A stretch of DNA of 64,000 nt from contig JAEZEQ010000065.1 in the NCBI GenBank assembly GCA_023432985.1, positions 4,354-68,353 on the forward strand, in the 5' to 3' direction. Below are positions 15,697-24,569 of this stretch, piece by piece. The stretch is from Bacteroidota bacterium. GTDB taxonomy: Bacteria; Bacteroidota; Bacteroidia; CAIKAF01. The notes under the pieces are model-generated. The model did no database searches. It saw only the letters and a program-made list of their open reading frames with translations, and was not told the origin of the DNA. Each line of letters opens with the position of its first letter. Within the stretch, counting starts at the first letter, position 1. Both the position numbers and the translations under genes were made by a program.

Positions 15697-17304
15697 ATGA
15701 AAAAGATCTCTGCAAAAATCTTCTTATTAGCTTTAGCTATAGGAGTTAACCAACACGTGTCGGCGCAAATGAGCAGCTGGGCACACAAAAAATCGTTTAA
15801 AATTACCGAAGTCTCGGGGAATAATCTGAGCAATTATCAACTTCCAATAAGCATCAATACCCAGGCGCTTATTGCTGCGAACGAATTAAATGCAGACGGA
15901 AGTGATTTGCGTTTTAGTACGAATTGTCTGGGCAATACGCTTTTGTCTTATTGGATAGAATCGGGTCTGAATACGCCTAATACAACCGTATGGGTTAAAA
16001 TTAACCATATTAATGCCATGGACGATTTAGAGCTTTTTATGTTTTACGGCAATCCGATCGCTCCCGCACAAAGCAGCATTCCTGCCACTTTTGTCGGAAA
16101 TTTTCCGGGTATTGCCTATGGAGCAGATACCCTTTCGGGTGGGGTCACCAATAGTCAGCGTGGATATCGTTTTTCTCCGAATGAACCTATTTTGGTGACT
16201 GATTTTGCCAAATATGAACCCAATGGCAGCATTCGGGAAGTGAATTTATTCGATTTTAACAGTCAAAATATTCTACGTAGCGAAAACGTTTCCGGTCCCG
16301 CCGCCCAATTCAGCAGCCAATCTCTTAGTTCGCCCATTTGGCTTACACAAGGTACAGAGTACATAATCTCCATGTTTAATGGGTCCACCGATGGATATTA
16401 TTTTGGCAACCTTGGTCAAAGTTCGCCACATATCACTTACTTAGAAATGCGCTATTGTAATGGCTGTTTGTCAACAACTATGCCTACAACTACTTTGGCA
16501 AATATGCATTATGGATTAGTGGATTTTTTATATTATTCCCGCAATCATCCTAACGTTACAGCACCACTTGTGGTAGAATTACCAAACTTTCAGGCTCAGA
16601 TTTTGGGAGCAGCAGTGCATTGTTCCAACGATTCCCTCTTATTGGAAGCACAGGCAATTGGCGGAGTGGCACCTTATTTTTATGCGTGGACTTCGACCGG
16701 TACTTTTTCGGGCAATGCAACAGATCAAATTATATGGGATAAATCGTCTCAACAGGCCGATTATAGTCTAACCATTACAGATGCCGCCGGTTGCTCCTCC
16801 ACCGTTTCGGCCACTGTACCCATTCATACGGCTCTATTAATAGATGCCGGGGAAGATTTAGGTGCCTGCCAAGGTTCTATGGTAACCCTTAATGCAAGTG
16901 GTCCGGATAATATCACCTGGAGTGGTGGCGTACAAAACGGGGTTGCTTTTGAAGCCCAACAAAGTCAAACCTACTATGCATACGGCCTAGATCTCAATGG
17001 ATGTGTAAGTGAAGACAGCTTGTTCTTGAGTGTGTATGATTGCACCGATTTGGATAAATTACAGGCTCATAACCTGCATATATACCCCAATCCCGCACAA
17101 TCGACCCTGACCATTCAAGGCATAGAAAGTCAGATGGAAAATATTTTACTTCTCGATGCTTCGGGCAAAACCCTTGAACAAAAATCTATAACCCATACAG
17201 GCGAAATGAAATGGGATATTTCGAATTTGGCAGAAGGCCTTTATTATTTCAGAATAAATTGGAAAAATGGCACTGCTTATACCATACAGGTAATTAAAAA
17301 ATAA
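15697..17304 (+). CDS. DUF2341-containing secreted protein with T9SS type A sorting domain
   Basis: A 535-residue secreted protein. Residues 1-24 are a signal peptide ending in VSAQ. A DUF2341 domain follows (about 25-130), with LSNYQLPISIN, GSDLRF and LLSYWIE. A beta-sandwich region extends to about 300. Two Ig/PKD-like segments come next (CSNDSLLLEAQAIGG... and CQGSMVTLNASG...). The type A C-terminal sorting domain begins LHIYPNPAQSTL near 465 and ends IQVIKK. DUF2341 domains occur in exported adhesion or carbohydrate-related proteins, and the exact role here is unknown. A strong hairpin terminator follows the stop. The protein is probably exported by T9SS and anchored or released at the cell surface. 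Confidence 0.88.
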   Translation: MKKISAKIFLLALAIGVNQHVSAQMSSWAHKKSFKITEVSGNNLSNYQLPISINTQALIAANELNADGSDLRFSTNCLGNTLLSYWIESGLNTPNTTVWVKINHINAMDDLELFMFYGNPIAPAQSSIPATFVGNFPGIAYGADTLSGGVTNSQRGYRFSPNEPILVTDFAKYEPNGSIREVNLFDFNSQNILRSENVSGPAAQFSSQSLSSPIWLTQGTEYIISMFNGSTDGYYFGNLGQSSPHITYLEMRYCNGCLSTTMPTTTLANMHYGLVDFLYYSRNHPNVTAPLVVELPNFQAQILGAAVHCSNDSLLLEAQAIGGVAPYFYAWTSTGTFSGNATDQIIWDKSSQQADYSLTITDAAGCSSTVSATVPIHTALLIDAGEDLGACQGSMVTLNASGPDNITWSGGVQNGVAFEAQQSQTYYAYGLDLNGCVSEDSLFLSVYDCTDLDKLQAHNLHIYPNPAQSTLTIQGIESQMENILLLDASGKTLEQKSITHTGEMKWDISNLAEGLYYFRINWKNGTAYTIQVIKK

Positions 17305-17324
17305 ATAAAATAATTAAGAATGAG

Positions 17325-17349
17325 GCCGGCTTAAATGCCGGCTTTTTTT
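17325..17349 (+). terminator. Intrinsic terminator after the DUF2341 gene
   Basis: GCCGGC, a TTAAAT loop, GCCGGC and then seven T residues. The T-run touches the stop codon of the converging HxlR gene. The perfect stem could also terminate minus-strand transcripts, whose downstream sequence is moderately T-rich. Confidence 0.92.
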
Positions 17350-17689
17350 ATGCGTTGAATTGCTCCAGAGTTTCGAAAATGGGGAGTAAGCCCTTCCCTC
17401 GCTCACTCAGGTGATACTCTATATGCAAAGGCTTTTGGGCAATGATTACCTTTACTAAAATACCGTTTTCTTCCAATTCTTTTAATGCTACCGATAAAGA
17501 TTGCTTATTGGCATCGGGTATTTGGCGCAAGAGCGTGTTGAAACGAAGCGGCCCATCTATGGCCAACTTGTAAATGCGCGCTTTCCATTTTCCCGAAAGC
17601 GTTTTCAATAAACCCTCCGCAGGACAATCTGTGACAGGTTCCGGCTTGGGAAGTGTGTGTTTGGCCTTTTGATTTTCCATCTTGTTCAA
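17348..17689 (-). CDS. HxlR-family transcriptional regulator
   Basis: A 113-residue winged-helix regulator of the HxlR type, with Cys22 in the conserved DCPAEGLLKTLSGKWK region followed by GPLRFNTLLRQIPDANKQSLS and the wing IEYHLSERG. Several HxlR proteins respond to thiol stress or aldehydes through that N-terminal cysteine. An ATG three codons downstream (17680) is an alternative start. The gene is divergent from a DsbA-like thioredoxin-fold gene 116 bases away, which makes that gene a natural target. I could not identify a clear operator. Converging transcription from 15697 ends at a shared hairpin. Confidence 0.92.
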   Translation of the reverse strand: MNKMENQKAKHTLPKPEPVTDCPAEGLLKTLSGKWKARIYKLAIDGPLRFNTLLRQIPDANKQSLSVALKELEENGILVKVIIAQKPLHIEYHLSERGKGLLPIFETLEQFNA

Positions 17690-17805
17690 AGATACAAAAT
17701 TCGGCCGATAGCATAAGTGAGCCCAAAATGGGTAGTCTGCTTTTTCTGACTTATTGATTATGCAAATAATTGTACTGACCTTTGTGTAAGCTTATATAGA
17801 AATAG

Positions 17806-18810
17806 ATGAAACAGATACTTAAAATAATAGGTGTTACTTTCATTTTTCTGAGTATATCGGGAAAAATGGAGGCACAATTAAACACAAAAAATAATATGGA
17901 AAACAAAGAAACAAATCCGCTTTTATGTGATATAGAAAGTGGATCATGCGAAATGCCGGGTCAGCATACAGCGGCCGATCATCAAGCCCAATTAAACGGA
18001 ACAAAGCCCGTGAAAATTATATATTTCACAGATCCGATTTGTTCGTCTTGCTGGGGCATAGAACCACAATTGAAGAAATTGAAATTGGAATACGGACACC
18101 TAATTGACATCGAATACAGAATGGGCGGATTGCTTCCCAATTGGGATTATAATTCGGGCGGTATTAGTAAACCCGCCGATGTAGCCGTACATTGGGAAGA
18201 AGCAGGGGCTTACTACGATATGCCTATAGATGGCGATGTTTGGTACGTCGATCCTTTGGAATCTTCTTATCCGCCTTCTATTGCCGTAAAAGCGGCCGAA
18301 TTGCAAAGTGAAGAAAAAGCAGTGTATTTTATGCGCAAATTGCGCGAGGGACTTTTTCTGAGCAAAAAGAATATAGCGAAATGGGAAAATATAGCCGATG
18401 CTGCGAAGGAAGCCGGACTTGATGTAGGGCAATTGGAGAAAGATTATGAAAGTGCGGGTAAAATGATGTTTCAGGCAGATTTGAACCTGGCAAGGAAAAT
18501 GGGCGTAAGGGGTTTTCCAACTATTTTTCTGCTTAACGAAGACGGAATGCAGGAATTGGTATATGGATCAAGACCCTATGATGCCTACGAAAATGCCATT
18601 AAAAAACTGCATCCTGAGGCCGTGAAGAATAAATATGCAAACGATTATGCACATTTGTTTTCTCAATTCGACACCATGACTGCAAAAGAGTTTTCAGTAT
18701 TAAGTGGCATGCCCCGAAATGAAGTGGAGGGCTATTTGAACAAGTTGGTCAGCGAAGGAAAACTAAAACGATTTGATTCGAAAAACGGAGGCCTTTGGTC
18801 GACTAAATAA
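17806..18810 (+). CDS. DsbA/FrnE-like thioredoxin-fold protein
   Basis: This 334-residue protein has an N-terminal signal-like segment (residues 1-24, ending KMEAQ). The redox motif Cys79-Ser-Ser-Cys82 lies in FTDPICSSCWGIEP, followed by the helical insertion and the cis-proline loop VRGFPTIFLL of DsbA-like folds. The region MGGLLPNWDY matches the DsbA/SpxH (FrnE) branch. The last 50 residues (TAKEFSVLSGMPRNEVEGYL) resemble a small helical or winged-helix extension. It may act as a periplasmic disulfide oxidoreductase or as a cytosolic adaptor, depending on whether the leader is cleaved. Control by the divergent HxlR gene is likely. Confidence 0.85.
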   Translation: MKQILKIIGVTFIFLSISGKMEAQLNTKNNMENKETNPLLCDIESGSCEMPGQHTAADHQAQLNGTKPVKIIYFTDPICSSCWGIEPQLKKLKLEYGHLIDIEYRMGGLLPNWDYNSGGISKPADVAVHWEEAGAYYDMPIDGDVWYVDPLESSYPPSIAVKAAELQSEEKAVYFMRKLREGLFLSKKNIAKWENIADAAKEAGLDVGQLEKDYESAGKMMFQADLNLARKMGVRGFPTIFLLNEDGMQELVYGSRPYDAYENAIKKLHPEAVKNKYANDYAHLFSQFDTMTAKEFSVLSGMPRNEVEGYLNKLVSEGKLKRFDSKNGGLWSTK

Positions 18811-18829
18811 AAGAGAAATTGTTTTGAAA

Positions 18830-18855
18830 GTCGGGTATTATGCCCGGCTTTTTTT
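18830..18855 (+). terminator. Intrinsic terminator between convergent genes
   Basis: GTCGGG pairs with CCCGGC (one G-T pair) across a seven-base loop and is followed by seven T residues. It ends the DsbA-like transcript and abuts the stop of the minus-strand YdeI-type gene. Confidence 0.9.
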
Positions 18856-19408
18856 ATTTGTATTTATCATATAACCCCTTGCCTTCGGCCAATAATAGGC
18901 ACATTTTTTCCAATCTGTTTTTGCGGGTTTCTTCCCTTTTTGCAGAGGAAATAAATTCAATATATTCTTTTTGTTTATAGGGAGTCAGATTGTTCCAATT
19001 GGCATTTAATTTCTTATTCGATTCCAACAAAAGAAGAATTTCATTCGGCAATTCTCCCACAGGTTTGGGAGTCTCCTTTGGTAAAGCTTTTCCTTCTTTT
19101 TCATTCTGAATAGCCTCCTGAATATAGGCCATGATATCTTTTTCGTGGATCTGATTTTTATCCGTAAAACGCCATTGGCGCAAGGCTTTTGTTTTGCCTT
19201 CTGAGGCGGTAATCAGTACCTTTAACGGGTCTTTGAGAAATACGCCGTTGTAGAACCAAATGGCCGAGAAGTTTTTAAATCCGCCCGCACTTACTACGTT
19301 TTTACCGTTTAAACAAAAAACCGGCGCGCCCCATTTTACGGTTTCTTCCAATTCGCTTTTCCGAATAATTTGCAATAATAGGTCTACTTCATCTTTTCTG
19401 TTTTTCAT
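18854..19408 (-). CDS. YdeI/OmpD-associated family protein with DUF1801 domain
   Basis: 184 residues from the ATG at 19408 (MKNRKDEVDLLLQ). An in-frame ATG at 19429 is possible but adds only MSQIHPH. The DUF1801 part carries VKWGAPVFCLNGKNVVS and FKNFSAIWFYNGVFL. The C-terminal YdeI half contains LTPYKQKEYIEFISSAKREETRKNRL, the conserved bacteriocin-protection-type motif. YdeI relatives have been linked to resistance to cationic peptides, but the biochemical activity is unknown. It is cytosolic with no signal peptide. It stands alone and is divergent from the large T9SS gene. Confidence 0.85.
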   Translation of the reverse strand: MKNRKDEVDLLLQIIRKSELEETVKWGAPVFCLNGKNVVSAGGFKNFSAIWFYNGVFLKDPLKVLITASEGKTKALRQWRFTDKNQIHEKDIMAYIQEAIQNEKEGKALPKETPKPVGELPNEILLLLESNKKLNANWNNLTPYKQKEYIEFISSAKREETRKNRLEKMCLLLAEGKGLYDKYK

Positions 19409-19519
19409 ATGTGGATGAATTTGGGACAAAGTTTAACCTATTTCGCCATAAAAATATCCTGTTTACGCATAAATTTTACAGCTGGGTTAACATATCTTAA
19501 CACGATTCAAAAAAAATTG

Positions 19520-19527
19520 TATATTTG
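19520..19527 (+). promoter_or_regulatory. TAnnTTTG promoter box for the large T9SS gene
   Basis: TATATTTG matches the Bacteroidota -7 consensus exactly and ends 22 bases before the ATG at 19550. No clear TTTG element is visible 19-20 bases upstream. Confidence 0.6.
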
Positions 19528-19549
19528 GATTTCAATAAACTACCCAACT

Positions 19550-22500
19550 ATGCAGTTCAAGAAGCTCTCTGTACTTTTTATATTGGTTTTACTTTCATCT
19601 TTTCCGCTTTTGGCGCAATCGAATGCGGATGGAATGGAGGCTAAACGTTTCAACTATACCCAATTGGCTGAGGTGCCGCCTCGCGTTCCGGGTCAGCATC
19701 CCGAGGAAGGAAAATTGCCATATAATGCGCCCTGTGTCGATTGTGTGGAAGATATTTCGGCCAGGAAGGTGGATTATCGTTTATTCCGGGGCACAGGTTC
19801 AGATGCCGGATTGGTATATTCTCAATCGGGATATGGGGCCATACATATAGATAAAAATGGCGAATGGATCAGTATAGATCCGCGTTTACGTGCCATTGCT
19901 CCGGGTAAATATGGAGCACCGGATCAATATTTTCCGACCGAAATAGATTTTATAAATAAGTATAGCGCAATTAAAAATCCGTCCGGCACTTTTGTGTATA
20001 ACCGCAAATTGCAATTATGGCATGTGTTCAACGGGCAAGAAAGTTTGTTGGCTGATGCCGATTATTCAAACTATACAGTGGGAGCCGATGGGGCCTATGT
20101 ACAGAATATTTTCCCGGGCATAGATTTGGAAATGCGGGTTGGAATGGGAAATATTAAGACCAATTTTATTGTGAAAGAACGTCCGACCCTGGAATCGGGG
20201 AAATGGATAATCAGAGATGAGACCTTATTGCCTTCCGGTTGGAAAATGCAAGTTGAAGATGGGAATATTGAGGTACTTAATGGCAATAATGAAGTTGAAT
20301 TTACCATAGACAGAGCCTTTGGATACGACAACTCGGAAAGATTAAACGGGGTTCAATTATTCGATTACAACATAGATGGTTCTGTGTTGGATTTAGAAAT
20401 TTCCCTGGCCGACATAAGTGCTGCGGGCATGGTATATCCTTATATAATAGATCCATTAGTGAATTCGGCAGCTTCTTTGCCTCAGGCTTCTATCACCGGA
20501 TCGGGATATGGAGCATCCTGTTTCACCGGATATTGTTCTTATAATTTGAATGTCCCTACTCCTCCCAATGCCGTATTGGTGGATGTGCTTTGGAGTTTTA
20601 ACTATATCGCAACCGGATTATGTTGGTTGGATGAGGGGGCGGTGACCTTTCATACAGGATCCTGTATTAGTCCGAACCAGGCAGGTTATTACTGGTTTTG
20701 CAACAGCATAGGAGGCGGAACCTGTACAGGTAGTAATATTTCCATTTTTAATCATTTCAGTTCTTGTTTACCCGGGCCTTCTTGTACTTCTCAGAATCTG
20801 AATGTACAGATGCGTTTTTATCGCTGTTACAGCAGTGGTGCGGGTTGTAGTAATGCCTGTATTGCATCAGGATCTCCGTGGACTATGACCATAGTTGGGC
20901 GTACGGTTGAGCCAACGACCATAACGGCAAATGGAGCCTCTTCCGCAACGGTTTGTTCGGGTGCTCCGGTCGTACTTAATGCCAATGGTGCTTATGGTGT
21001 GCCACCTTATACTTATACCTGGAATCCGGGCAATGTAAATGGGAATCCGGTGACCGTTAATCCCACTTCGAGTGGAGCATATACGGTGACCATTACCGAT
21101 GCATGTGGTATTACGGCCACTCAATCCGTAAATGTAAATGTATTGCCGGGACCAACACCTCCGGTATTGTCAAGTAACGGACCTTTATGTGTGGGTCAAA
21201 CCTTGAATCTTACTTCGAATGTGGGAGGAAATATACATTGGAGCGGCCCGAACGGGTTTAGTTCGACTCTTCAAAATCCCGTAATTACGAATGTGGGCAT
21301 AGCTGCTTCAGGCACTTATTCGGCTTATATAATCGGCGCCAATGGGTGTACCTCCACCGTTTCTACGGTAAATGTGGTGGTAAATGCCATTCCAGCCGCT
21401 CCGGTATTGGGTTCGAATAGTCCGGTTTGTGTAGGTCAGACCATAAATCTAACTTCGAATGCTGCCGGCATGCAATGGAGCGGACCAAACAGTTTCAGTT
21501 CCACGCTTCAAAATCCGACCCTGGCAAGCGCAACAGCAGCAATGGCGGGTGTATATTCGGGTTATTCGGTGGTTAACGGCTGTACTTCGGCGACCTCTAC
21601 ACATAGTGTAGTGGTGAATCCGCAACCGGTAGCTCCGACCATTTCCAGCAATAGTCCGATTTGTTCGGGTCAAACCTTAAATCTAACTTCCAATGCCGCT
21701 TCGGGCATGCAATGGAGTGGTCCCAATGGTTTTACAGCGACCACTCAAAATCCGTCTATCCCCAATGCAACTACGGCAGCATCGGGGACTTATTCGGCTT
21801 ATGTAGCTACGGCAGGGTGTACATCGGCTACGGCCACAATAAACGTGGTGGTAAATACCACGCCGACTGCACCTACACTGGGCTCTAATAGTCCGCTTTG
21901 TGCCGGACAAACATTGAATCTAACCTCCAATGCGGTTGGAACGGTATGGAGCGGACCAAGTGCATATAGCTCGACCCAGCAAAATCCTTCTATAGGCAAT
22001 GTAGCTACTACAAATGGAGGTACATATTCGGCCTATGTAGTGGCAAATGGGTGTACTTCTCAGACCTCCACGGTGAATGTGGTTGTTAATCCAGTTCCCG
22101 CGGCTCCAACCCTTACATCCAATACTCCGCTTTGTTCGGGTGATGATTTAAATCTGACTTCCAATTACGCTTCGGGTATGCAATGGACAGGCCCGAATGG
22201 CTTTAGTTCGACCCTCCAAAATCCGGTTATTAGTCCGGCCAATACTTCTCATACCGGTACCTATACGGCATATAATGTGGCATTGGGGTGTACTTCTGCC
22301 AATAGTACCGTACAAGTGAATGTAAATGCTATTCCGCCTACACCGGTTGCAACGGCAAATGGTCCGCTTTGTGCCGGTGAAACTCTGCAATTGAATTCGA
22401 ATATGAGTAGTGGGAATAATTGGTGGGGCCCGAATGGTTTTACATCGACTATGCAACAACCCGGCTTTGCGAATGTGGGTGTAAATGCTGCGGGTACCTA

Positions 22501-23719
22501 TAGTTTGGTCATCATTCAAAATGGTTGTAGTTCGGCTGTATCTACGGTGGACGTGACTATTTTAGCCGCTCCGGCCGCTCCTGTTTTATCCTCCAATAGT
22601 CCCGTTTGTGAAGGAGAAACGCTCGAATTATTTTCCGATCAGTCACTGGGATTGTATTGGTTAGGCCCCAATATGTGGGTGTCCACCGATCAGAATCCGC
22701 AAATTAGTCCCTCCAATACAAGTCACTCCGGAGCCTATTCCGCCGTTGTATATAATGGAACTTGTACCTCTGCCGTGGCGCAGATAAATGTTGTTGTGAA
22801 TCCCATTCCGCCAACGCCTGTACTTACACCGCAACTTGAAGTATGTATAGGAAGTGATCTTCAGTTGAATGCACCCTCCGGAGCCAATTATCAATATTTT
22901 TGGAGTGGGCCAAACGGGTTCAGCAGCAATCAGCAAAATCCATCATTCCCGGTTACGGATATTTCTGCATCGGGTATATATAACCTGCTTATAGTCGCCA
23001 ACGGATGTAGTTCCCAAATCGCAAGTACAAACGTGACCGTACTGAGCGGAGTTTCGGATTTGGTTACAGGAGCCGTTTGTAACGGAGAAATTTTTACGCA
23101 TAACGGTATTAGCTATGCTACGCCGGGAACCTATACCCAGGTCTACCCCGGATCAAACGGATGCGATAGTACCATTTATATTCAGGTGAATCAATTGCCT
23201 TCGCCTATTGCCGGTTTCTTGGTTCCTTCAAGCGTATCGGCACTAAACCCTACCGTTACACTCAACGATAATTCCATAAACGGAATGGAGGTATATTATA
23301 ACTGGGCAGGAGGCACTGTAAATGGGAATAATCCGACCATTACATTCCCGGGAGCAGGACTTTACGAGATAACTCAATATGTACAAAATGGAAGCTGTAT
23401 CGATTCTACCGTGCGCACCGTAAACGTAGTGGCCGAATCCTATGTATTCATTCCCAATGCATTTACGCCTGGGAAAGATGATTTGAATGATAGCTTCAAA
23501 CCTATTATTCCTTTGGTGGAACAATTTACCATGTATATTTTCAACCGGTGGGGCGAAATGGTTTACAAAAGCGATAATATTTATGAAGGATGGAACGGTG
23601 GCTTCCAAAATAGTCCCGATAAACTTGTAGAAAGTGGCGTTTATGTATACAAAATCAGCTATAAAGCCTTGGAAGGAAAATGGCAGGAACTATACGGACA
23701 TGTAACCTTAATTAGATAA
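19550..23719 (+). CDS. Giant secreted Ig-repeat protein with T9SS type B (CHU_C) sorting domain
   Basis: 1389 residues from the ATG at 19550, chosen because it begins a clean signal peptide (MQFKKLSVLFILVLLSSFPLL, ending LAQ). The open frame upstream to 19409 has no promoter space. After an N-terminal domain of about 300 residues (GSDAGLVYSQSGYGAIHIDK and onwards) comes a beta domain with many cysteines. Eight tandem Ig-like modules of about 79 residues follow, each containing a C-x-GQ/GE-TLxLTSN strand and a conserved NGC(T/S)S. A PKD-like module precedes the gliding-motility type B C-terminus (FIPNAFTPGKDDLNDSFKPI, FNRWGEMVYKS, GHVTLIR). It is probably a cell-surface adhesin or gliding-related protein exported by T9SS. 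Confidence 0.92.
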   Translation: MQFKKLSVLFILVLLSSFPLLAQSNADGMEAKRFNYTQLAEVPPRVPGQHPEEGKLPYNAPCVDCVEDISARKVDYRLFRGTGSDAGLVYSQSGYGAIHIDKNGEWISIDPRLRAIAPGKYGAPDQYFPTEIDFINKYSAIKNPSGTFVYNRKLQLWHVFNGQESLLADADYSNYTVGADGAYVQNIFPGIDLEMRVGMGNIKTNFIVKERPTLESGKWIIRDETLLPSGWKMQVEDGNIEVLNGNNEVEFTIDRAFGYDNSERLNGVQLFDYNIDGSVLDLEISLADISAAGMVYPYIIDPLVNSAASLPQASITGSGYGASCFTGYCSYNLNVPTPPNAVLVDVLWSFNYIATGLCWLDEGAVTFHTGSCISPNQAGYYWFCNSIGGGTCTGSNISIFNHFSSCLPGPSCTSQNLNVQMRFYRCYSSGAGCSNACIASGSPWTMTIVGRTVEPTTITANGASSATVCSGAPVVLNANGAYGVPPYTYTWNPGNVNGNPVTVNPTSSGAYTVTITDACGITATQSVNVNVLPGPTPPVLSSNGPLCVGQTLNLTSNVGGNIHWSGPNGFSSTLQNPVITNVGIAASGTYSAYIIGANGCTSTVSTVNVVVNAIPAAPVLGSNSPVCVGQTINLTSNAAGMQWSGPNSFSSTLQNPTLASATAAMAGVYSGYSVVNGCTSATSTHSVVVNPQPVAPTISSNSPICSGQTLNLTSNAASGMQWSGPNGFTATTQNPSIPNATTAASGTYSAYVATAGCTSATATINVVVNTTPTAPTLGSNSPLCAGQTLNLTSNAVGTVWSGPSAYSSTQQNPSIGNVATTNGGTYSAYVVANGCTSQTSTVNVVVNPVPAAPTLTSNTPLCSGDDLNLTSNYASGMQWTGPNGFSSTLQNPVISPANTSHTGTYTAYNVALGCTSANSTVQVNVNAIPPTPVATANGPLCAGETLQLNSNMSSGNNWWGPNGFTSTMQQPGFANVGVNAAGTYSLVIIQNGCSSAVSTVDVTILAAPAAPVLSSNSPVCEGETLELFSDQSLGLYWLGPNMWVSTDQNPQISPSNTSHSGAYSAVVYNGTCTSAVAQINVVVNPIPPTPVLTPQLEVCIGSDLQLNAPSGANYQYFWSGPNGFSSNQQNPSFPVTDISASGIYNLLIVANGCSSQIASTNVTVLSGVSDLVTGAVCNGEIFTHNGISYATPGTYTQVYPGSNGCDSTIYIQVNQLPSPIAGFLVPSSVSALNPTVTLNDNSINGMEVYYNWAGGTVNGNNPTITFPGAGLYEITQYVQNGSCIDSTVRTVNVVAESYVFIPNAFTPGKDDLNDSFKPIIPLVEQFTMYIFNRWGEMVYKSDNIYEGWNGGFQNSPDKLVESGVYVYKISYKALEGKWQELYGHVTLIR
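21155..23040 (+). repeat. Eight tandem 236-bp coding repeats
   Basis: Unit starts, judged by the PVLSSN / LTSN region, lie near 21160, 21400, 21636, 21870, 22108, 22345, 22578 and 22815. Each encodes one Ig-like domain with two cysteines. The central units are the most alike at DNA level (for example the ATTGTGG/AATGCAATGGAG-type segments around tryptophan). This suggests amplification by recombination, with the last units more diverged. Confidence 0.85.
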
Positions 23720-23729
23720 ATAAAAAAAA

Positions 23730-23757
23730 CCACAAAGTAGATTTGTGGTTTTTTTTA
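23730..23757 (+). terminator. Bidirectional terminator
   Basis: CCACAAA and TTTGTGG pair across a GTAGA loop, with nine T residues downstream and a run of A residues upstream. It therefore serves both the T9SS gene and the converging Hsp20 gene. Confidence 0.92.
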
Positions 23758-23780
23758 TATCTGTGTGTAGATGAAAAAAA

Positions 23781-24191
23781 TTACTTGATTTGTATGTTTT
23801 TCGAAGCCGGTTCGCTTACCTTGCGCGTCAATTCCAATTTCAAAATTCCATTTTCATAACTTGCTTCTATATCGTCTTCTTTGATTTCGGAAGGCAATGA
23901 AAAGCTTCTCTCGAAAGAAGATTTAGAGAATTCGCGACGCGTATATTTTTCGCTTTGCTCTTTTTTATTCTCTACATGTTCACCCTTAATTCTCAAAATG
24001 CGATTCTCTACCAAAATGCTGAATTCCTCTTTCGAAAAGCCGGGTACAGCCAATTCAATAGCATAGCCTTTTTCCGTTTCCTGAATATTTACAGGCGCTT
24101 TGAAACTATAAGGCATTTCGTTTTCGAAGAAATCCTCCATCAAACGATTAAATGGAGATAAGTTCTGTGTTTTAAATCTGATCGGATACAT
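23781..24191 (-). CDS. Small heat-shock protein, Hsp20/alpha-crystallin family
   Basis: 136 residues from the ATG at 24191 (MYPIRFKTQNLSPFNRLMEDFF). An upstream in-frame ATG at 24230 would add 13 residues unlike the family. The alpha-crystallin domain runs from about 30 to 125, with VNIQETEKGYAIELAVPGFSKEEF and ENGILKLELTRK, the latter being the conserved GxLxL-type motif. It works as an ATP-independent holdase that keeps unfolded proteins soluble under heat or oxidative stress. It is a single-gene unit ending at the shared hairpin. I see no heat-shock operator such as CIRCE upstream. Confidence 0.95.
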   Translation of the reverse strand: MYPIRFKTQNLSPFNRLMEDFFENEMPYSFKAPVNIQETEKGYAIELAVPGFSKEEFSILVENRILRIKGEHVENKKEQSEKYTRREFSKSSFERSFSLPSEIKEDDIEASYENGILKLELTRKVSEPASKNIQIK

Positions 24192-24569
24192 AATTTTAAT
24201 ATTTTTTACAGGGAAAGTTACAAATCTCATTCCATTGATAAAAATCTGACAAATAGTCGTTTAGGGCTAAACTATCCCGACAAAATGGCGTAAAAAAATC
24301 TTATTCAATGTCAATTTTTCAGGAAAGTAAAACGAGAAAGCAATTATAACTTTGTGGAGTAAAAAATAGGCTTTGTTTTGCGCGTATGAATCGCATTAAA
24401 GTCGCCCGCAAATTAGATGTAAAATTATTTTTGAAGGGTGTTTTTCGGGGAGCAGGAGCAATTTTTTTAAGAAAAAAGGGTTTTTAAAAAGCCTAAAAAA
24501 GGCTTACTGACCCCATATTTTTAGGAATAAAAAAGCCAATAGCGTCGAAAAATTATGTAAAATTGTGCT
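24192..24569. other. Long intergenic region upstream of the NamZ-like gene
   Basis: Between the divergent Hsp20 and NamZ-like genes lie 378 bases. TAACTTTG at 24347-24354 fits the Bacteroidota -7 box in plus orientation but lies more than 200 bases from the next ATG. AAGCCT/AGGCTT form a 6-bp hairpin at 24489-24505, T-rich only when read on the minus strand. No ORF was recognised. A long leader or a small RNA is possible. Confidence 0.4.

Noticed and set aside
19409..19549. Longer start for the giant T9SS protein
   Set aside because: The added 47 residues precede a normal signal peptide and would place the promoter box TATATTTG inside the gene.
24489..24505. Minus-strand terminator in the Hsp20-NamZ intergenic region
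   Set aside because: No minus-strand gene lies upstream of it to terminate, so the hairpin was mentioned only as part of the intergenic description.
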